64,000 nucleotides of DNA from NCBI GenBank assembly GCA_021325515.1, contig JAJPHC010000060.1, forward strand, positions 1 to 64,000, in the 5' to 3' direction. Every line of letters begins with the position of its first letter. The first letter of the stretch is position 1. This stretch comes from Acidobacteriota bacterium (lineage in GTDB: Bacteria; Acidobacteriota; Thermoanaerobaculia; Gp7-AA8). The translations under genes and the position numbers were made by a program. Shown here piece after piece: positions 43,274 to 50,901 of the stretch. A model generated the notes under the pieces. It worked only from the letters and a program-made list of their open reading frames with translations, was not told the origin of the DNA and did not search any database.

Positions 43274-44947
43274 ATGGAGAGCCCAATGAACAGATCCACA
43301 GAAGTGAGCTCGAGTGGCGACGCACCCCGCCGCGACGGCCGCACTGATGTTCCGCTGCCGCTCGAGACGCCGGTGGCGGAAGTCGCTCCCAAGCGCAACG
43401 TGACACAGACAACCGATCGCATTGTGAGTGGCATCGACCTGATCGATTACGGCGCCGGCGGACTGCTGCCCAATCACGTCTACGTCGTCAAAGGCGGGAT
43501 GGGCGTAGGAAAGTCGATCGCCGGACTGCAGTTCCTTACACGAGGACTGGAGCATGACGAGCCTGGCGTTCTGATCACCGATCAGAAGCCTGAGACGGTG
43601 CTCGCCCAGGCGCGGAGTATCGGCTTTCAGCTCGACGCCGCGGTCCGCCGCGAGCAGCTCGCGATCCTCAGCCCATCGGCCCGCTATTTCGAACTGGTCG
43701 AGAGCCCCTCGGACATCCTCGCAATCGTCGAAGAGCTCGGCGACTGCATCCGCCGCATCGGCGCCCGGCGGCTCGTCGTCGACCCCGTGTTCGCTCTCGT
43801 CAACACGGCCTATTCGAGCCACTTCGCGCTCACGCTGACCCAGTCGCTCATGAATGCGCTGGAAGAGTTGCCGGTCACGACGCTGCTCGTGGCGGAAGAC
43901 GACAATGATCCGGAGCGCAATCCGATTCTCCGCACGCTCGAACAAAGCTCGTTCGGCGTAATCGATCTCTCGCACGACACGGCGACCGGCGGACGGCTGA
44001 TGCGCCTGTCGAAGCTCCGCTACGCAAACAGCGACAATCTCTCCGCGCACTACCGCATCCTCGATGGACGCGGCCTGATCAATTACCGCGGCGAGGGCGA
44101 GCGTGTCGCCGACGTCACGAAGCCGTGGGAAGAGACCGCGCCGCTGCGCCGCACCGTGCTGCTGATCAGCGCGCAGCCGGAGACGATCCGCCGCGTGACC
44201 GACGCTCTCGGCAAGGACTACACCGTGGTCGCCGAGGCCGACGTGCAGGCGGGAGTGGAGCGCGCGCGGAAGGAGAAGCCGGGACTCGTTCTCGTCTCGC
44301 CGTCGCGCAGCGCGGCCGCCGTCAGCGCGATTCTCGACCTCGCGAACACGTCGGATTCCTCGCTCGCATTGATCTCGCCGTACGCGAACCGCCATTCCGA
44401 CAAAGTGCTCTATCTGCGCGCCGGCGCCGACGACTTCATCGCCGAGCCGTTCCATCCCCAGGAGTTCCGCGCTCGCGTGGAGGCATTGATCCGCCGCAGC
44501 GGCCGGCGGCTAACCACGCGCGACAGCGGCATCGCCATCAGCTCCGATGACCTCATGCTGCTGATGAAATCGGGCGACACCGCCACGCAGCCGAAGAACC
44601 GCTCGCTGCTGCGGCAGGATGGCAACGACATCAGCTTCGACCCGGAATTCAACGACCGCATGCAGCGCAACATCGACACCGTGTCGAAGTTCAATCAGCC
44701 CTTCGCCGTCTACTGGATCAAGGCGCAGGACGGCGATCCCGAACTGCAGCGCGAGATGGTGTCCGCCTGCAGACAGGAGGACATCGTCTGCCACAACGCG
44801 AACGGCGAATTCGTCTGCATTCTCACCGGGGCGGATCAGGCAGGAGTGCAGGGATTCGAAAGCCGTCTCGCGAACCGGCTCGGCGACCGAATCGCACGGA
44901 CGAACGTCCGCCGCGGTTACAAGCTATACGACAGCGGCACAGTTTAG
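43274..44947 (+). CDS. KaiC-like ATPase / pseudo-receiver / degenerate GGDEF protein
   Basis: A 557-residue three-module protein. Residues about 45-275 are a RecA/KaiC-type domain with P-loop GGMGVGKS (74-81) and LVVDPVFALV as Walker B; the KaiC catalytic Glu-Glu pair (FEE) reads TDQK (Gln104-Lys105). Residues about 293-405 form a receiver fold whose phospho-Asp is Ser342 (LVLVSPS) and whose Lys is replaced (IAEPF). Residues about 450-557 look like a diguanylate cyclase relic: ANGEF (509-513) where GGDEF should be. All three modules have lost key residues, so a binding or scaffold role is likely. It precedes a receiver-PP2C gene by 39 bases. Confidence 0.78.
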   Translation: MESPMNRSTEVSSSGDAPRRDGRTDVPLPLETPVAEVAPKRNVTQTTDRIVSGIDLIDYGAGGLLPNHVYVVKGGMGVGKSIAGLQFLTRGLEHDEPGVLITDQKPETVLAQARSIGFQLDAAVRREQLAILSPSARYFELVESPSDILAIVEELGDCIRRIGARRLVVDPVFALVNTAYSSHFALTLTQSLMNALEELPVTTLLVAEDDNDPERNPILRTLEQSSFGVIDLSHDTATGGRLMRLSKLRYANSDNLSAHYRILDGRGLINYRGEGERVADVTKPWEETAPLRRTVLLISAQPETIRRVTDALGKDYTVVAEADVQAGVERARKEKPGLVLVSPSRSAAAVSAILDLANTSDSSLALISPYANRHSDKVLYLRAGADDFIAEPFHPQEFRARVEALIRRSGRRLTTRDSGIAISSDDLMLLMKSGDTATQPKNRSLLRQDGNDISFDPEFNDRMQRNIDTVSKFNQPFAVYWIKAQDGDPELQREMVSACRQEDIVCHNANGEFVCILTGADQAGVQGFESRLANRLGDRIARTNVRRGYKLYDSGTV

Positions 44948-44986
44948 ATAAGGTTGCCGGGTTTCGTAGTGCGCGAGGCAGCCGTC

Positions 44987-46138
44987 ATGCAGGAGACCTC
45001 ACAGAAACCCGGCAATCAACCTCCCCGCATCGTCCTCATCGACGACAACACGAACGACGTGACGGTGACACGGCGCGTGCTGGAGCGCCGCGGTTACGAC
45101 GTCGTCCCCGCGACATCGGGTGAAGAGGGACTTCGTCTCGCGTCGCAGGTGAATCCCGACGCGATCGTCGTCGACTATCGGATGCCCGTCATGGACGGCT
45201 TCGAAGTCACGCGGCGCGTGAAGTCCGATGCAAGGCTTCAGACGATTCCGGTGCTGATGCTGACCGGAGCCGACACGCCGCAGCACGTCGTCGACGGACT
45301 CGGCGCAGGCGCGGACGACTTCGTCACGAAAGGTTCCGACGCCGAAGTCCTCTTCGCGCGCCTCGGTGCCTTGCTGCGCGTGAAGGCGTATCAGGACGAG
45401 CTCCGCCGCGTGAACCAGCGCATGTCGCGCGACCTGCAGATCGCGAGGCGCGTGCAGGAAGCGCTCGTTCCGGCCGCGTCGTTCGACGCCCCCCGAATCG
45501 AAGCGCGCTCCGCCTACATCCCGAGCGAAACCCTCTCGGGCGACTTCTACGATTACTTCGTCCAGGAGGGACTCACCTATCTCTTCGTCGCGGACGTCTC
45601 GGGGCACGGCCTGCCGGCAGCGATTCTCGTTTCACTTTTGAAGAGCTACCTGCGCACCGAAGCGCCGACGGAGTCCTCCCCCGCGGCCTTCATGTCGCGC
45701 CTGAACGACTTCCTCTTCACGGTCAGCCTGCCCGCGCAGTTCGCGACGGCGCAGCTTCTTCGGATCGACGAGGAAGGCTGCCTCGTCTACGCGAATGCGG
45801 CCCATCCCCCCTTCCTCCTCTATCGCCACAAAGATCGCCGGACCGACATCGTCGAATATCCCAGCCACCTCCTCGGGGCGCTTCCGGGGATGGCCTACGA
45901 GGACTGCCGCCTCGCGATCGAGCCCGGCGATACGCTGTTCATCTATACCGACGGCCTGACCGATCGCCGTACTGCCGGCGGGGAGTTCTACTCCATCGAG
46001 CGCGTCGCGAGGCTGCTGGAGGAGTCCTCCGGCACCGTCGGCGAGGTCTACGATCGGATCTACGCCGACATCTGCTCGTTCGCGGCAACGGAAGAATTCA
46101 AGGATGACATCGCTTTTGTCGTAACGCGCTTCCACTGA
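44987..46138 (+). CDS. receiver-PP2C (SpoIIE/RsbU-type) response-regulator phosphatase
   Basis: A 383-residue protein. The receiver (about 14-132) is intact: LIDDNTND, phospho-Asp63 in VVDYRMPVMDG, LTGAD and FVTKG. A coiled linker (QDELRRVNQRMSRDLQIARRVQEALVP) leads to the PP2C domain with SGDFYDYF, FVADVSGHGLPAA, YANAAHPPFLLY, FIYTDGLTDRR and FKDDIAFVV, all metal-site acids present. Such enzymes dephosphorylate anti-anti-sigma proteins in partner switching. I chose ATG 44987; a TTG at 44954 is upstream. It is probably cotranscribed with the KaiC-like gene. No anti-sigma or STAS gene is nearby. Confidence 0.88.
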   Translation: MQETSQKPGNQPPRIVLIDDNTNDVTVTRRVLERRGYDVVPATSGEEGLRLASQVNPDAIVVDYRMPVMDGFEVTRRVKSDARLQTIPVLMLTGADTPQHVVDGLGAGADDFVTKGSDAEVLFARLGALLRVKAYQDELRRVNQRMSRDLQIARRVQEALVPAASFDAPRIEARSAYIPSETLSGDFYDYFVQEGLTYLFVADVSGHGLPAAILVSLLKSYLRTEAPTESSPAAFMSRLNDFLFTVSLPAQFATAQLLRIDEEGCLVYANAAHPPFLLYRHKDRRTDIVEYPSHLLGALPGMAYEDCRLAIEPGDTLFIYTDGLTDRRTAGGEFYSIERVARLLEESSGTVGEVYDRIYADICSFAATEEFKDDIAFVVTRFH

Positions 46139-46158
46139 CGCGCGTCTAAGGACGACGA

Positions 46159-47187
46159 ATGCGTACTACATCTCTGATTGCCGCTCTTCTCTTCGTGTCA
46201 ACTGCCGCGGTCGCTCAGCAGAGCTCCCGCCCCACGTTTCCCGACGACTACACACCGAGCCCATGCGCACCGGCGACCTCCTGCCGCAGCTACATCCGGT
46301 CGGAGCTGCCCAACGCCGCGTTCGCGCAGCTCGGCCTCCAGCTCGATCTGAAGTGGATCGACAAGCACTACGACGAGATGACGGGCTACTTCGCCCCCAT
46401 CTGCCGGAAGCACGCGACGTGTCTCGCCACTCCCGGCAACAACTTCCTATTCTGCGACGACATCCTGGTGCGCGAGTTCCGGGAGGTCTGCGACCGCCAC
46501 TTCCCGAAAGCGAAAGACGCGAAGGAAGCGGAAGAGTGCCGGAACTTCACGGAAATCTGGGCGCTCGGGATGGACATGAACGCGAACTTCTTCGCCGAGC
46601 CGGCGCAGAAGTGCGCACGTGAGAACCGCCTCGACCGCATGCACGCGAAGCCGCCGGTCGTCTGGATGGAGCCCGCATCCCTGCCACGCGGATACAAGGG
46701 AGACATCTACATCTATGCGATCGACGCCGACACGCACGTGCCGGTTCAAGCCGATATCAAGGTCGGCAATCAGATCATCTACGCTCCTGCGAATCCCGCC
46801 GGCTCGCTGTCGACCGGTTATCCGTTCAAATGGCCGGTCAAGTACGTGCGCGTGAAGAACAGCGAGGGGCACGAAGACATCGTGCCGCCGGTCGTGAAGG
46901 TGATCTCGCCCTACTACCCCGAGGTCTCGTTTCCGATGCCGTCGAAACCGGGAAAGATGATCGTATCGATGACTCCGGCAAAGCTGCGGCCGGGAAAGAA
47001 CACGATCACCGTGACGGCCAAAGATGCGGAGACGGGCGAGCCGGTCGAAGCGCGCGTGATGGCGAACGACCAGATGATCGGCGACACCAATCAGGTCATC
47101 GAATTCGAGGTGCCCAAAGGCAAGCTTCCGGAAATCTGGGCGACCTCGCTGTTCGACATGTACTCGGACGTGGTCGTCGCGAAGTAG
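46159..47187 (+). CDS. secreted Cys-rich hypothetical protein with C-terminal beta domains
   Basis: I do not recognise this 342-residue protein. Residues 1-20 form a signal peptide (ending TAAVAQQ). The N-terminal about 150 residues hold ten cysteines (for example PCAPATSC, CRKHATC, FCDD, CDRHF, CRNF, KCARE), likely disulfide bonded. The rest looks like two Ig/carboxypeptidase-regulatory-type beta units (DIYIYAIDADTHVPVQADIKVGN and NTITVTAKDAETGEPVEARVMAN). It is a secreted or periplasmic binding protein by appearance. It follows the PP2C gene by 20 bases and converges on the TPR gene 4 bases away. Confidence 0.7.
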   Translation: MRTTSLIAALLFVSTAAVAQQSSRPTFPDDYTPSPCAPATSCRSYIRSELPNAAFAQLGLQLDLKWIDKHYDEMTGYFAPICRKHATCLATPGNNFLFCDDILVREFREVCDRHFPKAKDAKEAEECRNFTEIWALGMDMNANFFAEPAQKCARENRLDRMHAKPPVVWMEPASLPRGYKGDIYIYAIDADTHVPVQADIKVGNQIIYAPANPAGSLSTGYPFKWPVKYVRVKNSEGHEDIVPPVVKVISPYYPEVSFPMPSKPGKMIVSMTPAKLRPGKNTITVTAKDAETGEPVEARVMANDQMIGDTNQVIEFEVPKGKLPEIWATSLFDMYSDVVVAK

Positions 47188-47191
47188 GCGT

Positions 47192-48262
47192 CTACATCCG
47201 CGCCAGCAGTTCTTCAGCCTGAGGCTTCTTCGCGTAGCGCACGTCGGAGGCGGTGATCTTCTGCAGATATCCGCGCGCCGCCGCGGCGTCGTTGCGCTTC
47301 AGGTGCGCCCGGGCGATGAGGAACCACGTGTCGGCGACGTACTCGTTCTCGCTCATCTTCTGGCTGCGGAGCGCGCGCTCCAGCACTTCGACCGCCTGGT
47401 CGTACCGCTGGCTCGCGTAGTGAATGCGGCCGAGGTGTGCGAGCGCGTCGAAGTAGTCGTATGAGGTCTGCTCGACGGTCTCCGCCACGCGCTCGTAGAA
47501 CTCCGCGGCCTTCACGTAGTCCTTCCGGTCGAAGTGAATCGCGCCGCAGAACAGCATTGCGTTGCGATAGAAGTACGAATTGAAGAACGGCTGGGCCGGA
47601 TCGAAGAGCGTCAGCGCTTCCTGGAAATGCGCCAGTGCCTCGTCGTAATCGCCGAGGGCATAGGAGTTCAGCGCCTTGAGCGCGAGTGCCTGAGCGGTCA
47701 CGTTGTTGTTGGACGAATAGCGCAGCGACTGATCGTGAAGCTCGCGCGCCTGCGCGTAATCGCGCTCCTCGTGCGAGAGATTGCCGAGGATCACAAACGA
47801 CTTGTATTTGATGTCGTTCGCTTCATCGGACTGTTCCGATGCGCACGCTTCGCGAAAGCCGGCGGCGGCCCGTCCGGCGTCGCCTGAGTACAACGCGGCG
47901 ACGGCGCGATAGTAGATCGCCTCCAGCGAAGTCAGAATCGGCGAGTGGCTGCGCGCGAGCTCATCGATGAACTGCGTGACGAGTTGCGCCAGCATGCGGT
48001 TGTCGGATGTGGGATCGACGGTGAAGTTCTGCAGATAGACGAGCCGGTTCTCGAGAATTCGCATCATCTCCAGCATCGCCACGATGCGCTCGTGCTCGTC
48101 CTCGGATTTGCGGAAGAGCCCTGCGAGCTCGCGCTGCAGATCCGAATACTCCTTCTCGTATCCGCGGACCGCTGATTCGGACGGCTCACCCTTCTCGTGC
48201 TGCAGCCTCGTTTCGAGCGCCACGCGGCGGTCGACCAGTTCGTTCAGTTTGCCTCGAGTCAT
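47192..48262 (-). CDS. cytosolic TPR-repeat protein
   Basis: A 356-residue protein without a signal peptide. The first about 90 residues are charged and coiled-coil-like (KLNELVDRRVALETRLQHEKGE, YEKEYSDLQRELAGLFRKSEDEHERIVAMLEMM). Then come five or more TPR units (ILGNLSHEERDYAQARELHDQ, ALNSYALGDYDEALAHFQEALTL, MLFCGAIHFDRKDYVKAAEFYERV, HLGRIHYASQRYDQAVEVLERAL, FLIARAHLKRNDAAAARGYLQKI). The ATG overlaps the rnr stop (ATGA), so it is translationally coupled to RNase R. The frame continues upstream inside rnr, which I reject. Partner unknown. Confidence 0.83.
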   Translation of the reverse strand: MTRGKLNELVDRRVALETRLQHEKGEPSESAVRGYEKEYSDLQRELAGLFRKSEDEHERIVAMLEMMRILENRLVYLQNFTVDPTSDNRMLAQLVTQFIDELARSHSPILTSLEAIYYRAVAALYSGDAGRAAAGFREACASEQSDEANDIKYKSFVILGNLSHEERDYAQARELHDQSLRYSSNNNVTAQALALKALNSYALGDYDEALAHFQEALTLFDPAQPFFNSYFYRNAMLFCGAIHFDRKDYVKAAEFYERVAETVEQTSYDYFDALAHLGRIHYASQRYDQAVEVLERALRSQKMSENEYVADTWFLIARAHLKRNDAAAARGYLQKITASDVRYAKKPQAEELLARM

Positions 48263-50466
48263 GACTGCCGTTCGCGTCGTGCAATCGGAGTTCCAGCAGC
48301 CTCGAGGAGGCGGAATTCGATCTGATGGCGATCCTCGTCGATCGACTTCACCTCGATCTTCACGCGATCGCCGAGGCGCAGTTCGCGCCCGGTCGCGTCG
48401 CCGCGAAGGCGGTGCGCGCGCTCGTTGAAGACCCAGAAGTCGCCGCCGATGGTCGCCACCGGCACCATGCCCGTCACGAATACCTCTTCCAGGTCGACGA
48501 AGAGGCCGAAGGGGGCGACGCCGGTGACGATTCCGTGGAACGCGTGCCCGACCTTGTCGCGCATGAAGATGACCTTCTTCCACTCCAGCACTTCGCGCTC
48601 CGCCTCTTCCGCCCGGCGTTCCCGCTCGCTCGACTGGATCGCAATGCCGGGCATCACCGCCTCGATGTTCGTGCGCCGCTCGCCGTACAGCGCGCCGCTC
48701 GCCACGAGCTCGGCCAGACGGCGATGCACGATGAGGTCGGGATAGCGGCGGATCGGCGAGGTGAAGTGGCAGTAGTGCTCGAGCGCCAGGGCGAAGTGGC
48801 CGGTGTCCTCTTCCGAATAGAACGCGCGCTTCATCGAGCGCAGCACGATGTTCGTGAGGAAACGCTCCTCGGGCGTGCCGGCGACCGATTTGAGAATCCG
48901 CTGCAGTTCGGAGGGGCGCATCTCTTCGACATCGCCGCGAAGCGCGAGCTTGAACTCCTTGAGCACCTCGCGAAGATCCTCGAGCTTCTGCGGATCTGGC
49001 TGCTGATGCACGCGGAAGATGCCCGGTTGCCCGCCGAAGACGAGCTCCTGCGCGACAGCCTCGTTCGCGGCCAGCATGAACTCCTCGATCAGCCGATGAG
49101 CCACGTTGCGCTCGCTGGGAAGAATCGCCGAGATTTCTCCGCTCTCCGCGAGCACGACCGAAGCTTCGGGCAGATCGAAATCGATCGAGCCGCGCGCCTC
49201 GCGGCGCTTGCGCAGGATCTCGTAGAGCGCGTGCATGCGCTCGAACTCGGGATAGAGATAGCCGTATCGCTCGCGGAGTGCGGACGCGCCTTCTCCGGAA
49301 TCAGCGGTGAGAATCGCGTTGACGTCCGTGTAGGTCATCCGCTCTTTCGTGCGGATCACGGACTTGTAGACCTTGCGCGAAAGCACGCGCCCACGAGGGT
49401 CGATCTCGAGGTCGACGGAAAACGTCAGCCGCTCGACGCGCGGATTGAGCGAGCAGATGCCGTTCGACAGACGCTCCGGCAGCATCGGGACCGCGCGGCC
49501 GGGAAAGTAAACGGACGTGCCGCGCTCGAATGCCTCTTCGTCGAGCGCGCTTCCCTCGGTGACGTAGTGGGCGACGTCCGCGATGTGCACGCCGAGGAGG
49601 TAGTTGCCGTTCGGGAGGAGCCGGACTTCGACTGCATCGTCGAAGTCCTTCGCGGTCTCGCCATCGATGGTGACGATGTTGTGCTCGCGCAGATCGATGC
49701 GCCGCGCGAGCTCCTCCGGATGCACTTCCGTCGGGATGTCTTCAGCCTCGCGTAGGACTTCCGGAGGGAAGTGATGCGGGATGTGAAACTTCCGAATGAC
49801 GACTTCGATGTCGACGCCCGGCTCGCCGATGAAGCCGAGGACTTCGGCGATGCTGCCATAGGCGAACTGCGAAGAGCGATCGGGATACCGATCGATCTCG
49901 ACGTTCACCATCTGCCCGTCTTTGGCATCCATCGTGGCGCCGGGTTCGATGAAGATGTCGGTATCGATGCGCACGTCGTAGGGGACGACGAACGGCTCAC
50001 CTTCGTTTTCGTGGAAGCGGCCGACGACGGTGCGGTGCGCGCGCCGGAGGACCTGCGTCACCTCGCCGGCGATGTAGTCGCGATTGTGGATGCGGCGGAA
50101 GCTGGGCTTGCGCTTCTCGACGCGGACGACGACGAGGTCGCCGTTCATCGCTCCCTTCATCGAGCGGCGGTCGATGTAGATGTCGGGCTCGTCTCCGCCG
50201 TGCAGCACGGTGCCGTAGCCGTCGGGATGCACGCGCACGCGTCCGGCGTGGTAGGGCGTGAACTCGAGCAGCGAATAGCGCTTGCCGCGAAGGGCGATGA
50301 CGCCGCCGTCGGCCTCGAGCTCTTCCACGGCGCGTTCGACACGCTCGCGCGTCGCGTCGGCATCGCCGAGGCGCTCCGCGATTTCGGAGATGGAGAGGAG
50401 GCGGTTCCCTTTGGAGCGCAGCAGATCGATGATCGACCGCTGCAGCTCCGATGGTTGGGTGCTCAC
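48259..50466 (-). CDS. rnr: ribonuclease R
   Basis: RNase R is a 3'-5' exoribonuclease that degrades structured RNA; it also works in tmRNA-linked quality control together with SmpB, encoded at the left end. The 735-residue product has an N-terminal winged-helix (SIIDLLRSKGNRLLSISEIAERLG), cold-shock domains, the RNB catalytic block (TIDGETAKDFDDAVEVR, GVHIADVAHYV, LSNGICSLNPRVERL), SIDFDLPE, HYCHFTSPIRRYPDLIVHR, and a C-terminal S1 domain (GVAPFGLFVDLEEVFVTG). I take the GTG at 50466, 4 bases after the Fis-type gene; the open frame runs on inside that gene. Confidence 0.94.
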   Translation of the reverse strand: MSTQPSELQRSIIDLLRSKGNRLLSISEIAERLGDADATRERVERAVEELEADGGVIALRGKRYSLLEFTPYHAGRVRVHPDGYGTVLHGGDEPDIYIDRRSMKGAMNGDLVVVRVEKRKPSFRRIHNRDYIAGEVTQVLRRAHRTVVGRFHENEGEPFVVPYDVRIDTDIFIEPGATMDAKDGQMVNVEIDRYPDRSSQFAYGSIAEVLGFIGEPGVDIEVVIRKFHIPHHFPPEVLREAEDIPTEVHPEELARRIDLREHNIVTIDGETAKDFDDAVEVRLLPNGNYLLGVHIADVAHYVTEGSALDEEAFERGTSVYFPGRAVPMLPERLSNGICSLNPRVERLTFSVDLEIDPRGRVLSRKVYKSVIRTKERMTYTDVNAILTADSGEGASALRERYGYLYPEFERMHALYEILRKRREARGSIDFDLPEASVVLAESGEISAILPSERNVAHRLIEEFMLAANEAVAQELVFGGQPGIFRVHQQPDPQKLEDLREVLKEFKLALRGDVEEMRPSELQRILKSVAGTPEERFLTNIVLRSMKRAFYSEEDTGHFALALEHYCHFTSPIRRYPDLIVHRRLAELVASGALYGERRTNIEAVMPGIAIQSSERERRAEEAEREVLEWKKVIFMRDKVGHAFHGIVTGVAPFGLFVDLEEVFVTGMVPVATIGGDFWVFNERAHRLRGDATGRELRLGDRVKIEVKSIDEDRHQIEFRLLEAAGTPIARRERQS

Positions 50467-50470
50467 GGCG

Positions 50471-50785
50471 TCAGCGCGCGCGCCCGTTTCCCTTCGATGC
50501 GCGATTCGGGCTCGAAGCAGCCACGCGTTTGTGCGACACGTGACGGCGGTTGGGGCGAATGGATTCAGCGAAGCCATTGAGCAGCGTCTGGCTGCGCAGC
50601 TTGTTGTGCAGAGTATTCCTGTGCACACCGAGCTTCTTCGAAGCTTGTGTGACATTGCCGCGACTCGCCGTCATGGCTGCCACGATGTACTTCCCCTCGA
50701 ACGCTTCGACTGCCTGCTCCAGGGTGATGCCATTGCCGATCAACTCGCGAATGATTGCATTCAGGCGGTCGTCGATACTTACCAT
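50471..50785 (-). CDS. Fis-type helix-turn-helix DNA-binding protein
   Basis: A 104-residue protein. Residues about 1-30 are a helical dimerisation-type region (DDRLNAIIRELIGNGITLEQAVEAFEGKYI). Residues about 36-66 form the Fis/HTH_8 motif (MTASRGNVTQASKKLGVHRNTLHNKL), and the C-terminal about 35 residues are basic and disordered. Such proteins act as nucleoid factors or regulators; the same motif ends sigma54 activators, but there is no AAA domain here. It leads into rnr with a 4-base gap, so it may be cotranscribed. A TATATT on the minus strand (complement of 50852-50857) could be its -10 box. Confidence 0.85.
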   Translation of the reverse strand: MVSIDDRLNAIIRELIGNGITLEQAVEAFEGKYIVAAMTASRGNVTQASKKLGVHRNTLHNKLRSQTLLNGFAESIRPNRRHVSHKRVAASSPNRASKGNGRAR

Positions 50786-50901
50786 CGATTCAACCTCGTG
50801 ATGTAACGGGCTCGTTTGCGGAGGAGCGAGATTCTACTACCGCGCACTTCGAATATATCCACATCTTTTACTCGCACGCGAAGAAAATTTTTTCGTGCCG
50901 A

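Noticed and set aside
48263-48583. In-frame upstream extension of the TPR gene
   Set aside because: It lies inside rnr on the same strand in another frame and reads as Arg-rich noise; the ATG at 48262 overlaps the rnr stop.
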